Origin: Hymenobacter aerophilus DSM 13606
GTDB lineage: Bacteria > Bacteroidota > Bacteroidia > Cytophagales > Hymenobacteraceae
Reading direction: 5' to 3'
Assembly: GCF_000382225.1 (NCBI RefSeq)
Contig: NZ_KB907802.1
Coordinates: 124,001 to 188,000, forward strand
DNA length: 64,000 bases
Part shown: piece by piece, positions 50,124 through 60,154 of the stretch
Layout: every line of letters begins with the position of its first letter
Numbering within the stretch: the stretch's first letter is position 1
The notes under the pieces: model-generated
Database searches by the model: none
What the model was told of the DNA's origin: nothing
Seen by the model: only the letters and a program-made list of their open reading frames with translations
Translations under genes and position numbers: made by a program

Positions 50124-50696
50124 ATGCCTTCTTCTTTACCTCTTGATTCCCCGCTGGATGCGGGCCGGCAGTGGCTGGCAGCCCGGCCACAGATGCGGTT
50201 TCTGCTGCTGGCCGCCGGCTTCTACGCCCTCTGGGTGCTGGGCTACGAGCACGGCCTGGAGCGCGCCGGCCACCTCGACGATGCCCTCTCGGCCAATCTG
50301 GCCCTGGTAGCGGCCGGGCTGCTGCGGCTGCTGGGCATGGCCGCCGGCACTGACCCGGCCGGCCCGACCACCGTAACTATGCTGGGCCGGGCGGCCGTGT
50401 ACGTGGGCAACCCCTGCAACGGGCTGGTGCTCTACGCCTTGTTTGCCGGCTTCGTGCTGGCCTACCCCGGCAGCGGCCGGCGGCGGCTGTGGTTTATTCC
50501 GCTGGGGCTGGCGGTCATCTACGCTATCAACGTGCTGCGCATTGCCCTGCTGGCTATCAACCACACCTACTGGTACCACACGGTCGAGTTCAACCACCAC
50601 TACACCTTCACCTTCGTCGCCTACGGGGCCATTCTGGTACTGTGGCACCAGTGGGTGCGGGGCCATAGCCCGCTGCCGGCGGCCGCGCATGGCTAG
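50124..50696 (+). CDS. xrtX: Exosortase, XrtX type
   Basis: The 190-residue membrane protein has the exosortase active site: Cys in YVGNPCNGLVLYALFAGFVL, Arg in YAINVLRIALLAINH, and His in FNHHYTFTFVAYGAILVLWH. Exosortases are membrane transpeptidase-like proteases that cut C-terminal sorting signals of the PEP-CTERM kind and pass proteins to the surface, often with sugar attachment. The substrate is expected to be the PID-CTERM peptide encoded just upstream. The stop overlaps the next gene's start (ATGGCTAG), so they are coupled. Confidence 0.9.
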   Translation: MPSSLPLDSPLDAGRQWLAARPQMRFLLLAAGFYALWVLGYEHGLERAGHLDDALSANLALVAAGLLRLLGMAAGTDPAGPTTVTMLGRAAVYVGNPCNGLVLYALFAGFVLAYPGSGRRRLWFIPLGLAVIYAINVLRIALLAINHTYWYHTVEFNHHYTFTFVAYGAILVLWHQWVRGHSPLPAAAHG

Positions 50697-51195
50697 GGCG
50701 GCGCAGCGGCTCACGCCGGTAGCAACTGCTCCGGTTTCAGCTGCTCCGAACCGGCTAAGCACCCGCCGGCTTGTGGTAGCCGTAGCATTGGGGTTGGCGT
50801 TGTTTGGGCTCGGCCAGTTTGATGAGCCGCTGTTTGCAGTGCTCACCCGCGGCTGGCAGACTGTCCTCGGCGGGCTGGGCCCGGCCGCCCAACGGCTGGG
50901 GCAGCCCTCGGGCCTGAGCACTCACGGCGTGGTCGTGGGCCTGAGCTACCGCCTGCTGTATATGCTGGTGAGCGTAGCGCTGCTGCACGTGCTGCTGCGG
51001 GGTCGCCACGCACGCGCTATTGTGGTGGGCTACGGCCTGGCTTTCGGGTTGAGCCTGGCGCTGCTGCTGCTGGGGCAGCGAGCCGGCGGGGCCTGGGCAG
51101 CGGTGCAGGGCCACCGGCTACTGGATTTGATTAGTTCGCCGCTGGCGTTGCTCCTGCTCTATGGGCTGGTGCTGTTGCGCCGCGCTAAACGCTGA
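50689..51195 (+). CDS. Exosortase-associated membrane protein
   Basis: The 168-residue protein has about four membrane helices (LVVAVALGLALFGLGQFDEP, LLYMLVSVALLHVLLRG, IVVGYGLAFGLSLALLLLG and the C-terminal LALLLLYGLVLLRRAKR). Proteins of this size overlapping an xrtX gene are known in annotation only as XrtX-associated membrane proteins. It overlaps the exosortase gene by 8 bases, which strongly suggests a joint function. Confidence 0.75.
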   Translation: MARAAQRLTPVATAPVSAAPNRLSTRRLVVAVALGLALFGLGQFDEPLFAVLTRGWQTVLGGLGPAAQRLGQPSGLSTHGVVVGLSYRLLYMLVSVALLHVLLRGRHARAIVVGYGLAFGLSLALLLLGQRAGGAWAAVQGHRLLDLISSPLALLLLYGLVLLRRAKR

Positions 51196-51364
51196 TATGG
51201 TTTGAACGCCTGTTTATCCTTTCATATGCACGCGGGCCAAAACGTCGTTCAAGCCTCTGCAATAAACTGGCTTGCTGATTGACCGGCTTTTCCCGAAAGC
51301 AACTGGCAGTAGTTGCAAGGCCGGGATTGACCGATAAATCCACGTGGTAGCGGTCCGTTGTCCC

Positions 51365-51454
51365 GATATCGGCTTCAACCCCGACGGCCCCGGCGCCCTG
51401 GATTACCGCTGGCCCCGCCGATTTGAACTTGACCTGAAAATCAACTTATATTAG
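51365..51454 (+). pseudogene. Possible C-terminal gene fragment
   Basis: Within about 400 bases lacking a full gene, this phase reads DIGFNPDGPGALDYRWPRRF, then ELDLKINLY and a stop. The residues look protein-like but the frame is closed by a stop about 40 bases upstream. It could be the tail of a decayed gene or chance. Confidence 0.25.
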
Positions 51455-51594
51455 GGTCGGCAGATGGTTGGTTAAGACAGAAAAAGAACGTCATGCTGCG
51501 CTTCGGCAGGCTAACTGCCCGCGCAGCCTGGCTCCCTGGCCGCCTCTACGTCACCTGCCCGGTTTAGCTTTCGCCCACTCTTACGCCCTGGCCT

Positions 51595-52517
<923 letters not shown>

Positions 52518-52521
<4 letters not shown>

Positions 52522-53267
52522 GGGTCGAGGTGGCGGAGCAGATGGCTCAGGTCGCGGGTGCCCAGCTTGCGGCCGATGTTCCGCCGATGCGTCCCAACGG
52601 TATGGCAGCTCAGGAACAGCTGCCCGGCAATCTGCTGGGAAGTGTAGCCGCGCAACACCAGGCTGAGTACCTGCTGCTCCCGCGGGCTGAGGCTGTCTGC
52701 TTCGGCGGGCATGGCGGCCGCGGCGCTCCGAACCCAGGCGGCAAAGTCGGGGTGGGAGAAATGAAACCGCAGGTCGTTGGTGAGCTTGTGGTGGGTGATG
52801 TCGGTGTAAATGCTGCCCACCAGCACCAGCCGGCCGGCTTCATCCAACTGGATAGCGAAGTTCTGGCGCAGCACCCGCACCCAATGGCCCGCCACATGAC
52901 GCAGGCGATAGTCAACGGAAAAGACATGGCCGTCCACCTCGTGCCGGCACTGGTCGGCAAAACGGGCCGACAACGCCGTGGCCTCAGCTACGAGCGGGGC
53001 ATCATCGGGGTGCATTCGGGAGTAAAGCCACTCGAAGCTGAACTCGGCCGGCGGGCAGCCCAGCAGGTTTTGCACTCCCGGACTGCAGAAATGCACCTGC
53101 AGCTCGGGCAGCTGGGCTACGAGCATAAATTGGGTGTAGAGCAGATGCCGGCCCATTGCGGCGGCAATCTGCTGAAGCTCGAGCGCCGAGTAGATAGTCC
53201 GTTCCGGCGGGTGCAGCTGCTGCCACGTGGTTTGGATTAAGGCCAAGGTAGGAGGAGTTATCTGCAT
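52518..53267 (-). CDS. PAS-LuxR transcription regulator
   Basis: The 249-residue protein has a PAS domain (about 50-160: VHFCSPGVQNLLGCPPAEFS, LYSRMHPDDAPLV, then VSVDYRLRHVAGHWVRVLRQ) and a C-terminal LuxR helix-turn-helix (LSPREQQVLSLVLRGYTSQQ, IAGQLFLSCHTVGTHRRNIG). Such one-component regulators sense a small molecule or redox state and bind promoters. It converges with the hydrolase gene and may not regulate it. The start is the only good ATG, followed upstream by an AT-rich control-like region. Confidence 0.85.
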
Positions 53268-53718
53268 AGCATAGTTTGACTTTGTTCGATAGCCAGGCTA
53301 AGAGCAAACCAGAACGGGTTGCGATGAAATATAACTTTATTTTTATACCGCTGCACAAAAGCGGCCACTACCTCCCGTCAATGGCACGGCCGGGTGTGCT
53401 CGGGCGCGACGACTATCGTCAGGCCTGGCCCACCACCATCACGTTCTGCAGGCGGGTGATGTAGGCGGGGATGCGGTGTTTGGCGCGGCCCAGCCAGGGG
53501 GCGGCGGACCGTGGCCGAAGCAGGCAAGGTAGCGGCTGGAAGAGGGGAGCGATACGCAGCTGGCGGAGGTTTACCCGCTGCGGTGAGCCTAATAACAGGG
53601 CAGTGCAGAAAACCCGCATGACGGAAGGAAAAGCGGGGCAGCTTCGGTAGATTTGCTTTTCCCGGTGCGACGCGCCGGGGCTGTTGCGCTACTACTACCC
53701 TGCTATCCTACCCCGCCC
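53268..53718. other. Intergenic DNA before hsdR
   Basis: About 450 bases. The first 90 are AT-rich and may hold promoters of the LuxR-type gene. A leftward 66-codon frame at 53419-53619 ends RIPAYITRLQNVMVVGQA and could be a remnant, but has no family signature. Confidence 0.35.
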
Positions 53719-56514
53719 ATGCTGACGCCCGAACAGAAGGCCCGTGAACTGATTGATGCGCAATTGATGGCGGCGGGCTGGGTGCTGCAGGACCGGGACC
53801 AGCTCAACCGCACGGCCGCGCTGGGGGTGGCGGTGCGGGAGTTTCCGACGGCCTCGGGGCCGGCCGACTACGCGCTGCTGGTGGAGGGGCGGCTGGTGGG
53901 CGTGGTGGAAGCCAAGAAGGAGGGCACCTCGCTGACGGCCGTGGCCGAGCAGACCGCCCGCTACCTGACCAGCGCCACCAAGCACGTGCCGCGCACGGCC
54001 GAGGAGCTGCCCTTCGGCTACGAGGCCAACGGCCACGAAATCCGGTTTCTGGACCGGCGCGACCCGGAGCCCCGCTCCCGGCCGGAGTTCTGGTTTCATC
54101 GGCCGGAGACGCTGCGCGACTGGGCGCGGCAGCCGGCCACGCTGCGGGCGCGGCTGCAGGAGCTGCCCGCCGTGGAGCCCGCGGGCCTGCGCGCCTGCCA
54201 GGTGGAGGCCATCCGTAACCTGGACGTGAGTTTGAAGCACGACCGGCCGCGGGCGTTGATTCAGATGGCGACGGGCTCGGGCAAGACCTTTACGGCCGTG
54301 ACGGCAGCCTACCGGTTGATAAAGTTTGCCGGGGCCAAGCGCATTCTGTTTCTGGTGGACCGGGGCAACCTGGGCCGGCAGACGCTGCAGGAGTTTCAGG
54401 CCTACACCACTCCCGACGACGGGCGCAAGTTCACGGAGCTGTATAACGTGCAGCACCTGACCAGCAACCACCTCGACGACGTGAACAAGGTGACCATTAC
54501 CACCATTCAGCGGCTGTACTCGATGCTGCGGGGGGAGGCCGAGTTTGAGGAGGGCAACGAGGAACGCTCGGGCTTCGAGCTGCCGGCCGACGCGGTGAGC
54601 AAGCGGCCCAAAGAAGTGGCCTACAACGCGGCGCTACCGCCGGAGACCTACGACTTCATCATTATTGACGAGTGCCACCGCTCTATTTACAACGTGTGGC
54701 AGCAGGTGCTGGAGTACTTCGATGCCCATTTGATTGGGCTGACGGCCACGCCCTCGAAGCAGACGTTCGGCTTTTTCAACCAGAACCTGGTGATGGAGTA
54801 CAGCCACGAGCGGGCCGTGGTGGACGGGGTGAACGTGGGTTTTGACGTGTACCGGATTGAGACGGAAATAACGGCCGCCGGGGCGCGGGTGGAGAAGGGC
54901 AGCTCGGTGAAGCTGATGGAGCGCCAGACCCGCCGCCGCCGCTGGGAAACGCTCGACGACGACCTAGTGTACACGGGCAACCAGCTGGACCGCTCGGTGA
55001 CGACGCCCGACCAGATCCGGACGGTGCTGACCAAGTTCCGCGACGAGCTGCCCCAACTGTTTCCCGGGCGCGTGCACGTGCCCAAGACGCTGATTTTCGC
55101 CAAGACCGACCACCACGCCGACGAGATTGTGGATTTGGTGCGGGAGGTGTTCGGCAAGAGCAATGACTTCTGCAAGAAGATAACCTACGGCACGACCGAG
55201 GGCAAGCCCGACGAGCTGATTAAGCGCTTCCGCAACGAGTTTAACCCCCGGGTGGCCGTGACGGTGGACATGATTTCGACGGGCACCGACATTCGGCCCC
55301 TGGAGTGTTTGATATTCCTCAGGGACGTGCGCAGCCGGGTGTACTACGACCAGATGAAGGGCCGGGGCACGCGCACGATCAGCCTGGACGATTTGCGGCT
55401 GGTGGCCGACCAGGACGTGGAGGCCAAAACCCGCTTCGTGATAGTGGACGCGGTGGGCGTGACGGAAAGCGAGAAAACCGAAACCACCCGCACGGAGCGC
55501 ACCGGCGGCATCAGCTTCGAGAAGCTGCTGGAAGCGGTGGCGCTGGGCAGCGAGGAGCCCGCGCACCTGCGCGGGCTGGCCACCCGCCTGGCCCGGCTGG
55601 ACCGGCAGCTGACCGACGAGGACCGCGCCACCGTGGCCGCCCACGGTGGCAGCGGCGGCCCCAGCGTGCAGCAGCTGGCCGGCCGCTTGTTTGATGCCGT
55701 GGACCCCGTGCGCCAGGAAACCGCCGCCCTGGCCCTGGCCGAGCAGGCGGGCGCAGCCGAGCCCACCGAGGCGCACTGGCAGCAGGCCCAGCAGCAGCTC
55801 ACGGCCACGGCCACGGCGGCCCTCAACGACCCGGCCCTGCGCACGCTGCTCACCAAGCTGCACGCCCAGAAGGATATGGTGATTGATCTGGTGAGCAAGG
55901 ACCGGGTGATTAACGGCGGCTTCACGACCCAGCACTCGGCGGAGGAAGCGGCGCGGCGGCTGGCCCAGAAGCAGGTGGATAGCTTTACGGCCTTTATTGC
56001 CGCGCACCGCGACGAGATAACGGCGCTGCAGGTGCTGCACAACCAGCCCTACCAGCGGCGGGCCCTAACGTACCGCGAGATAAAGCAGCTGGCCGAGGCC
56101 CTGAAGCTGGAGAGCCCTCCCCTGCTGCCCGAGCACCTGTGGGCGGCCTACGAGCAGCTGGAGCAGAGCCGGGTGCGCGGGGCGGGCCCCAAAACCCTGC
56201 TCACCAACCTCATTAGCCTGGTGCGCTTTGCCACCCAGCAAACGGAAGTGCTGGAGGCCTACCCGCTCACGGTGGAGCAGCGCTACCAGCACTGGCTGGG
56301 CCGGCAGCAGCTAGCAGGGCGGCTGTTTACGCACGAGCAGCTGGGCTGGCTGCACATGATGAAGGACCGCATTGCCACCTCCCTGAGCGTGAGTGCCGAC
56401 TCGTTCACGCTGCCGCCCTTCATCGACCAGGGCGGCTACGGCCGGGCCCGGGCGCTGTTCGGCGACGCGCTGCCGGCGGTTATCGAGGAATTAAACGACG
56501 AACTGGCCGCGTAA
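53719..56514 (+). CDS. hsdR: Type I restriction enzyme, R subunit
   Basis: The 931-residue protein has the HsdR layout: N-terminal nuclease domain with PADYALLVEGRLVGVVEAKK (PD...E-x-K), then the helicase motor with Walker A MATGSGKTFTAV, DECHRS box, LTATPSKQTFG, and the later motifs DMISTGTDIRPLECLIF and QMKGRGTRTI. The C-terminal 300 residues are helical and bind the rest of the complex. It moves DNA and cuts far from unmethylated sites. I chose MLTPEQKARELID (53719) as start. hsdS follows by 20 bases. Confidence 0.95.
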   Translation: MLTPEQKARELIDAQLMAAGWVLQDRDQLNRTAALGVAVREFPTASGPADYALLVEGRLVGVVEAKKEGTSLTAVAEQTARYLTSATKHVPRTAEELPFGYEANGHEIRFLDRRDPEPRSRPEFWFHRPETLRDWARQPATLRARLQELPAVEPAGLRACQVEAIRNLDVSLKHDRPRALIQMATGSGKTFTAVTAAYRLIKFAGAKRILFLVDRGNLGRQTLQEFQAYTTPDDGRKFTELYNVQHLTSNHLDDVNKVTITTIQRLYSMLRGEAEFEEGNEERSGFELPADAVSKRPKEVAYNAALPPETYDFIIIDECHRSIYNVWQQVLEYFDAHLIGLTATPSKQTFGFFNQNLVMEYSHERAVVDGVNVGFDVYRIETEITAAGARVEKGSSVKLMERQTRRRRWETLDDDLVYTGNQLDRSVTTPDQIRTVLTKFRDELPQLFPGRVHVPKTLIFAKTDHHADEIVDLVREVFGKSNDFCKKITYGTTEGKPDELIKRFRNEFNPRVAVTVDMISTGTDIRPLECLIFLRDVRSRVYYDQMKGRGTRTISLDDLRLVADQDVEAKTRFVIVDAVGVTESEKTETTRTERTGGISFEKLLEAVALGSEEPAHLRGLATRLARLDRQLTDEDRATVAAHGGSGGPSVQQLAGRLFDAVDPVRQETAALALAEQAGAAEPTEAHWQQAQQQLTATATAALNDPALRTLLTKLHAQKDMVIDLVSKDRVINGGFTTQHSAEEAARRLAQKQVDSFTAFIAAHRDEITALQVLHNQPYQRRALTYREIKQLAEALKLESPPLLPEHLWAAYEQLEQSRVRGAGPKTLLTNLISLVRFATQQTEVLEAYPLTVEQRYQHWLGRQQLAGRLFTHEQLGWLHMMKDRIATSLSVSADSFTLPPFIDQGGYGRARALFGDALPAVIEELNDELAA

Positions 56515-56534
56515 GCAGCTGTTGAACCAGAAGA

Positions 56535-58217
56535 ATGCAGGAAGAACAGGAATTGCCGAAGGGCTGGGAAGTAGCTAAGCTTGATATAATCATGACACCT
56601 GTTCGCGGAATTGCATTTCCGAAAGAGGTAAAAGCTCATGCACCTGCTGAAGGCTATTTGGCTTGTTTAAGAACAACTAATGTTCAGAAGAAAGTAGAAT
56701 GGGATGACTTATGGTTTGTTCCTAAAAAATTTGCTAAGCGAGAAGACCAACTTATAAAGCATTTAGATATTTTAATTTCTACTGCCAATAGCTATGAGCT
56801 AGTTGGCAAAGTAGCTCAAGTACACGAAATACCTTATCCTTCTACCCTTGGAGCCTTTATTTCACTTCTTCGGGTAAAGTCACCATTCGATGCCAAGTTC
56901 TACTACCACTATTTGTCATCATCAACTGTTCAAGAATCAATTCGAGCTTTTGCATCCACTACTACCAACCTATCTAACGTTTCAACCGGCAAGCTTGCAA
57001 CTCTAGACGTAATTGTCCCGCCCCTACCCGAGCAACGGCGCATTGTGGCGAAGCTGGAGGAGCTGTTTAGCCGGCTCGATGCGGGCGTAGCGGCGGTGCG
57101 CCAGAGCCAGCAGCTGCTCAAGCGCTACCGGCAGTCGGTGCTGCACGCGGCCGTGACGGGGGCGCTGACCAGCGCCTGGCGCACGGCCCACCCCGCACCC
57201 GCCGAAACCGGGGCGGCGCTGCTGGCCCGCATCCGGGCCGAGCGGCGGGCGCAGTGGGAGGCGGCCCAGCAGGCCAAGAACGGCGGCCAGCTCCCGCTGA
57301 ACGGGGCCTGGAAGAACAAGTATCAGGAGCCCGCCGCGGTGGACACCACTGAGCTTCCGGAGCTGCCGGAGGGGTGGGTGTGGGCTTCCATGCGTGAGCT
57401 AGGTGAGGTCCGTCTAGGCCGTCAACGCGCTCCACAACACCACGACGGACCCTATATGCGCCCTTACTTGCGAGTTGCAAATGTGTACGAGGACAGATTC
57501 GACTTGCGAGATGTGAAGGAAATGAACTTCACCCCCGAAGAATATGAAATCTATTCTTTGCGGGAAAACGACATCCTGCTCAATGAAGGCCAAAGCCTGG
57601 AATTAGTTGGGCGACCTGCATTGTACCGAAACGAAGTGCCTGGAGCCTGTTTCACGAATACATTGGTGCGATACAGAGTATGCCAGCAATTATTACCTAA
57701 GTACGCCCTCTCCGTTTTTCGCTCTTATTTGCATACCGGCACTTTTCAGAAGATTGCCAGTTGGACAACAAGCATTGCGCACCTTGGCGCTGATCGATTC
57801 GCCAACCTACATTTCCCTCTCGCCCCCCTAGCCGAGCAAGCCGAAATCGTAGCGGAAGCGGAGCGGCGCCTCTCCACGATTGACGCGCTGGAACTCACGC
57901 TGGCGGCGGAGCTGAAGCGGGCGGAGCGGCTGCGGCAGAGCCTCCTGCACCGGGCCTTTACCGGGCGGCTGGTGCCCCAGGATGCGACGGATGAGCCGGC
58001 CGGGGAGCTGCTAGGGCGCCTCACCCCCCAACCCCCTCTCCAGAAGAGAGGGGGAGCCAAGGCCGCTGCGGCTGCGGGGGCTGCGGAGGCTCCGGCGGCC
58101 GGGGAGGGCAAGCGGCGCGGGCGGCCTCGCAAGGTGGCGGCGGCGGCGGATGGGGCGGCGCCTGAAGTAGCGGAAGCACCGCTGCCGGTGGGCACTCAAA
58201 CTACCTTGGGCTTCTAA
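56535..58217 (+). CDS. hsdS: Type I restriction-modification specificity subunit
   Basis: The 560-residue protein has two target-recognition domains, each followed by a conserved helix: TRD1 at about 1-160, then PPLPEQRRIVAKLEELFSRL; TRD2 at about 275-430, then APLAEQAEIVAEAERRLSTI. Both TRDs name half of the DNA site. TRD1 DNA is clearly AT-richer than the helices, a sign of TRD exchange. Residues 496-508 (TPQPPLQKRGG) come from a palindromic repeat inserted in frame, followed by an Ala/Lys/Arg-rich tail with KRRGRPRK, an AT-hook-like motif. Confidence 0.93.
   Translation: MQEEQELPKGWEVAKLDIIMTPVRGIAFPKEVKAHAPAEGYLACLRTTNVQKKVEWDDLWFVPKKFAKREDQLIKHLDILISTANSYELVGKVAQVHEIPYPSTLGAFISLLRVKSPFDAKFYYHYLSSSTVQESIRAFASTTTNLSNVSTGKLATLDVIVPPLPEQRRIVAKLEELFSRLDAGVAAVRQSQQLLKRYRQSVLHAAVTGALTSAWRTAHPAPAETGAALLARIRAERRAQWEAAQQAKNGGQLPLNGAWKNKYQEPAAVDTTELPELPEGWVWASMRELGEVRLGRQRAPQHHDGPYMRPYLRVANVYEDRFDLRDVKEMNFTPEEYEIYSLRENDILLNEGQSLELVGRPALYRNEVPGACFTNTLVRYRVCQQLLPKYALSVFRSYLHTGTFQKIASWTTSIAHLGADRFANLHFPLAPLAEQAEIVAEAERRLSTIDALELTLAAELKRAERLRQSLLHRAFTGRLVPQDATDEPAGELLGRLTPQPPLQKRGGAKAAAAAGAAEAPAAGEGKRRGRPRKVAAAADGAAPEVAEAPLPVGTQTTLGF
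58019..58056 (+). repeat. CCCCCTCTC-type palindromic repeat inside hsdS
   Basis: CCCCCTCTC (58032-58040) and GAGAGGGGG (58046-58054) form a perfect 9-bp stem with a 5-base loop, preceded by CCTCACCCCCCAA. This is a widely seen intergenic repeat word set, here in a coding region without breaking the frame. Confidence 0.8.
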
Positions 58218-58229
58218 ACCGACTGCCCC

Positions 58230-59882
58230 ATGAGCGAAACGCACGTATTCGAGAAGAAGAGCTACCGCAAGGCATTCGGCCCGAGCCCCGACCTTAATGA
58301 CCTGGCCAAAACCTGCGTGTGCCTGGCCAACGCCCAGGGCGGCAGCCTGCTGGTGGGCATCGAGGACCAGGACGAGGAGCCGCCGGCCGGGCAGCAGATA
58401 CCGCAGCGCGAGGTGAACGAGCTGGTGAAAAAGCTCAGCAGCCGGGCCGTGAACGTGAGCCTGACGGCTCCCGAGCTGCTGACGGCTGCCAACGGCGGGC
58501 AGTACCTGCGCCTGACGGTGCAGCCCTCCCTGCACGTAGTGGCCACCACCTCCGACGGCAAAACCTACGCCCGCCTCAGCGACCAGTGCCAGCCCGTGAC
58601 GGGGGAAGACCTGCACCGGCTGGTGTACGAGAAAACGGGGCTGCAATGGGAAATCAGGGTGGTACCCGACGTGACGCTGGCCGATTTGCCGGCGGAGGAA
58701 ATCCACTTCTTCGCGGAACGGGTGCGGGCGGCCGGAACGGTCAGCGCCTTTGTACTGGGCAAGTCGGACCAGGAGCTGCTGGAATACTTCAACCTGCTAA
58801 CGGCCACCGGGCAGGCTACGCACCTGGGGGTGTTGTGGCTGGGCACGCCCGCGCAGCGCGCCCGGCTCAGCTACGGCCTGCAGGTGCAGTATGTGGTGTA
58901 TGACGAGCTGGAGCGGAAGGTGCGCAAGGAAATCTGGCTGGACCACCACCTGAACCCGGCACGCCTGCTCGACGACCTGCTGGCGCGGGCCGTGGAGCTG
59001 CGCTACGCCCACGAAATTCCGATGGGCAGCACCCGCCGCCAGGTGCGCAACTACCCCGAGGCCGTGCTGCGCGAGCTGCTGGTGAATGCCTTTGCCCACC
59101 GCCTCTACACCACCGCCGCCGACGTGTTTGTGGGCGCGTACACCGACCGGCTGGAGATTACCAGCCCGGGCGGCCTGCCGCTGGGCGTGACGCCCACCAC
59201 CATTCTGCACGCGCAGAAGCGGCGCAACCCCCACCTGATGGCCACGTTTCAGGCCACGGGCATGATGGAAGGCGAAGGCTCGGGCTACGACCTGATTTAT
59301 GAGCAGCTAAGCCGGGAAGCCAAGCCGCTGCCGGAAGTTGATGACAGCGGCCAGTCCCTGCGCGTAACGGTGCAGTCGCAACTGCCGGATGCGGCCACCC
59401 TGCGTCTGCTCGATTACCTGGCCGGACAATACACGTTCAGCCAGAAGGAAATGATTGCGCTGGGCCAGTTGGCGCAACACCGGCGCCTGAGCGCCCTGGC
59501 CCTGGCCGCCCGGTTGCAGCTGCCCCAGACGGAGCGGCTGCGGCCCTGGCTGGCCCGGCTGGTAGAGCAGAAGCTGGTGCTGACGCAGGGCGCTACCAAG
59601 GGCACCTACTACGCCCTAAGCCCCACACTGTACCAGGCGGCCCGGCTGGATGAGCGCCCCACGCTCCGCCCCCTGGACCCGGTACTGCTACGCGCCCGGA
59701 TTCTGGAAGACGTGCGCAGCCACCCGCAGTCGGCCCTGGTCGATATTGTGGGGCGGGTTGGCTCAGACACGGCGACCAGTACCGTACAGCGGGCCGTGTA
59801 CGCGCTGGTAAAAAGTGGGGAACTGTTGGCCAGCGGGGGCCGCCAGCAGCGGCGCTATTCTATTAGCCAAATAAACGAATGA
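58230..59882 (+). CDS. AlbA_2/Schlafen-type ATP-binding regulator in the restriction locus
   Basis: The 550-residue protein has an AlbA_2 domain at the N-terminus (AKTCVCLANAQGGSLLVGIE), a C-terminal ATPase-like module with YPEAVLRELLVNAFAHRLYT and LEITSPGGLPLGVTP, then winged-helix segments (ALALAARLQLPQTERLRPWL, YALVKSGELLASGGRQQRRY). Related proteins are annotated as RecG-like or transcription regulators and often sit inside type I restriction loci. The stop codon lies inside a 16-bp palindrome, and CGAATGA words of that palindrome recur in the tandem repeat before hsdM. Confidence 0.8.
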   Translation: MSETHVFEKKSYRKAFGPSPDLNDLAKTCVCLANAQGGSLLVGIEDQDEEPPAGQQIPQREVNELVKKLSSRAVNVSLTAPELLTAANGGQYLRLTVQPSLHVVATTSDGKTYARLSDQCQPVTGEDLHRLVYEKTGLQWEIRVVPDVTLADLPAEEIHFFAERVRAAGTVSAFVLGKSDQELLEYFNLLTATGQATHLGVLWLGTPAQRARLSYGLQVQYVVYDELERKVRKEIWLDHHLNPARLLDDLLARAVELRYAHEIPMGSTRRQVRNYPEAVLRELLVNAFAHRLYTTAADVFVGAYTDRLEITSPGGLPLGVTPTTILHAQKRRNPHLMATFQATGMMEGEGSGYDLIYEQLSREAKPLPEVDDSGQSLRVTVQSQLPDAATLRLLDYLAGQYTFSQKEMIALGQLAQHRRLSALALAARLQLPQTERLRPWLARLVEQKLVLTQGATKGTYYALSPTLYQAARLDERPTLRPLDPVLLRARILEDVRSHPQSALVDIVGRVGSDTATSTVQRAVYALVKSGELLASGGRQQRRYSISQINE

Positions 59883-60044
59883 ATTCATTCGCATGACGAA
59901 TGAATAGCTGGCCGACTTCCTGCTTTTTTCGGCCTTTCCGGGTAATTTTGGCGGTTTTTATTCATTACGAATGATTACGAATGATTACGAATGATTACGA
60001 ATGATTACGAATGATTACGAATGATTACGAATGATTACGAATGA
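59876..60044. repeat. Palindrome and 10-bp tandem repeats upstream of hsdM
   Basis: CGAATGAATTCATTCG (59876-59891) is a perfect 16-bp palindrome. Seven perfect copies of ATGATTACGA follow at 59971-60040 with partial units on both sides. They share CGAATGA. The array ends about 110 bases before the hsdM start. The period of 10 puts the units on one DNA face. Confidence 0.92.
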
Positions 60045-60154
60045 AGACCGATGTAAAGAAGCGGCAGAGATGCTTTGACAAGCTCAGTATGACACGTCTT
60101 TTTTCAGCATGACGGACTTTTAGTTTCTTCCTCTTCCATCCCCCATCAACCAAC

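Noticed and set aside
59964..60044. CRISPR array
   Set aside because: The 10-bp units are contiguous and have no spacers. No cas gene is nearby.
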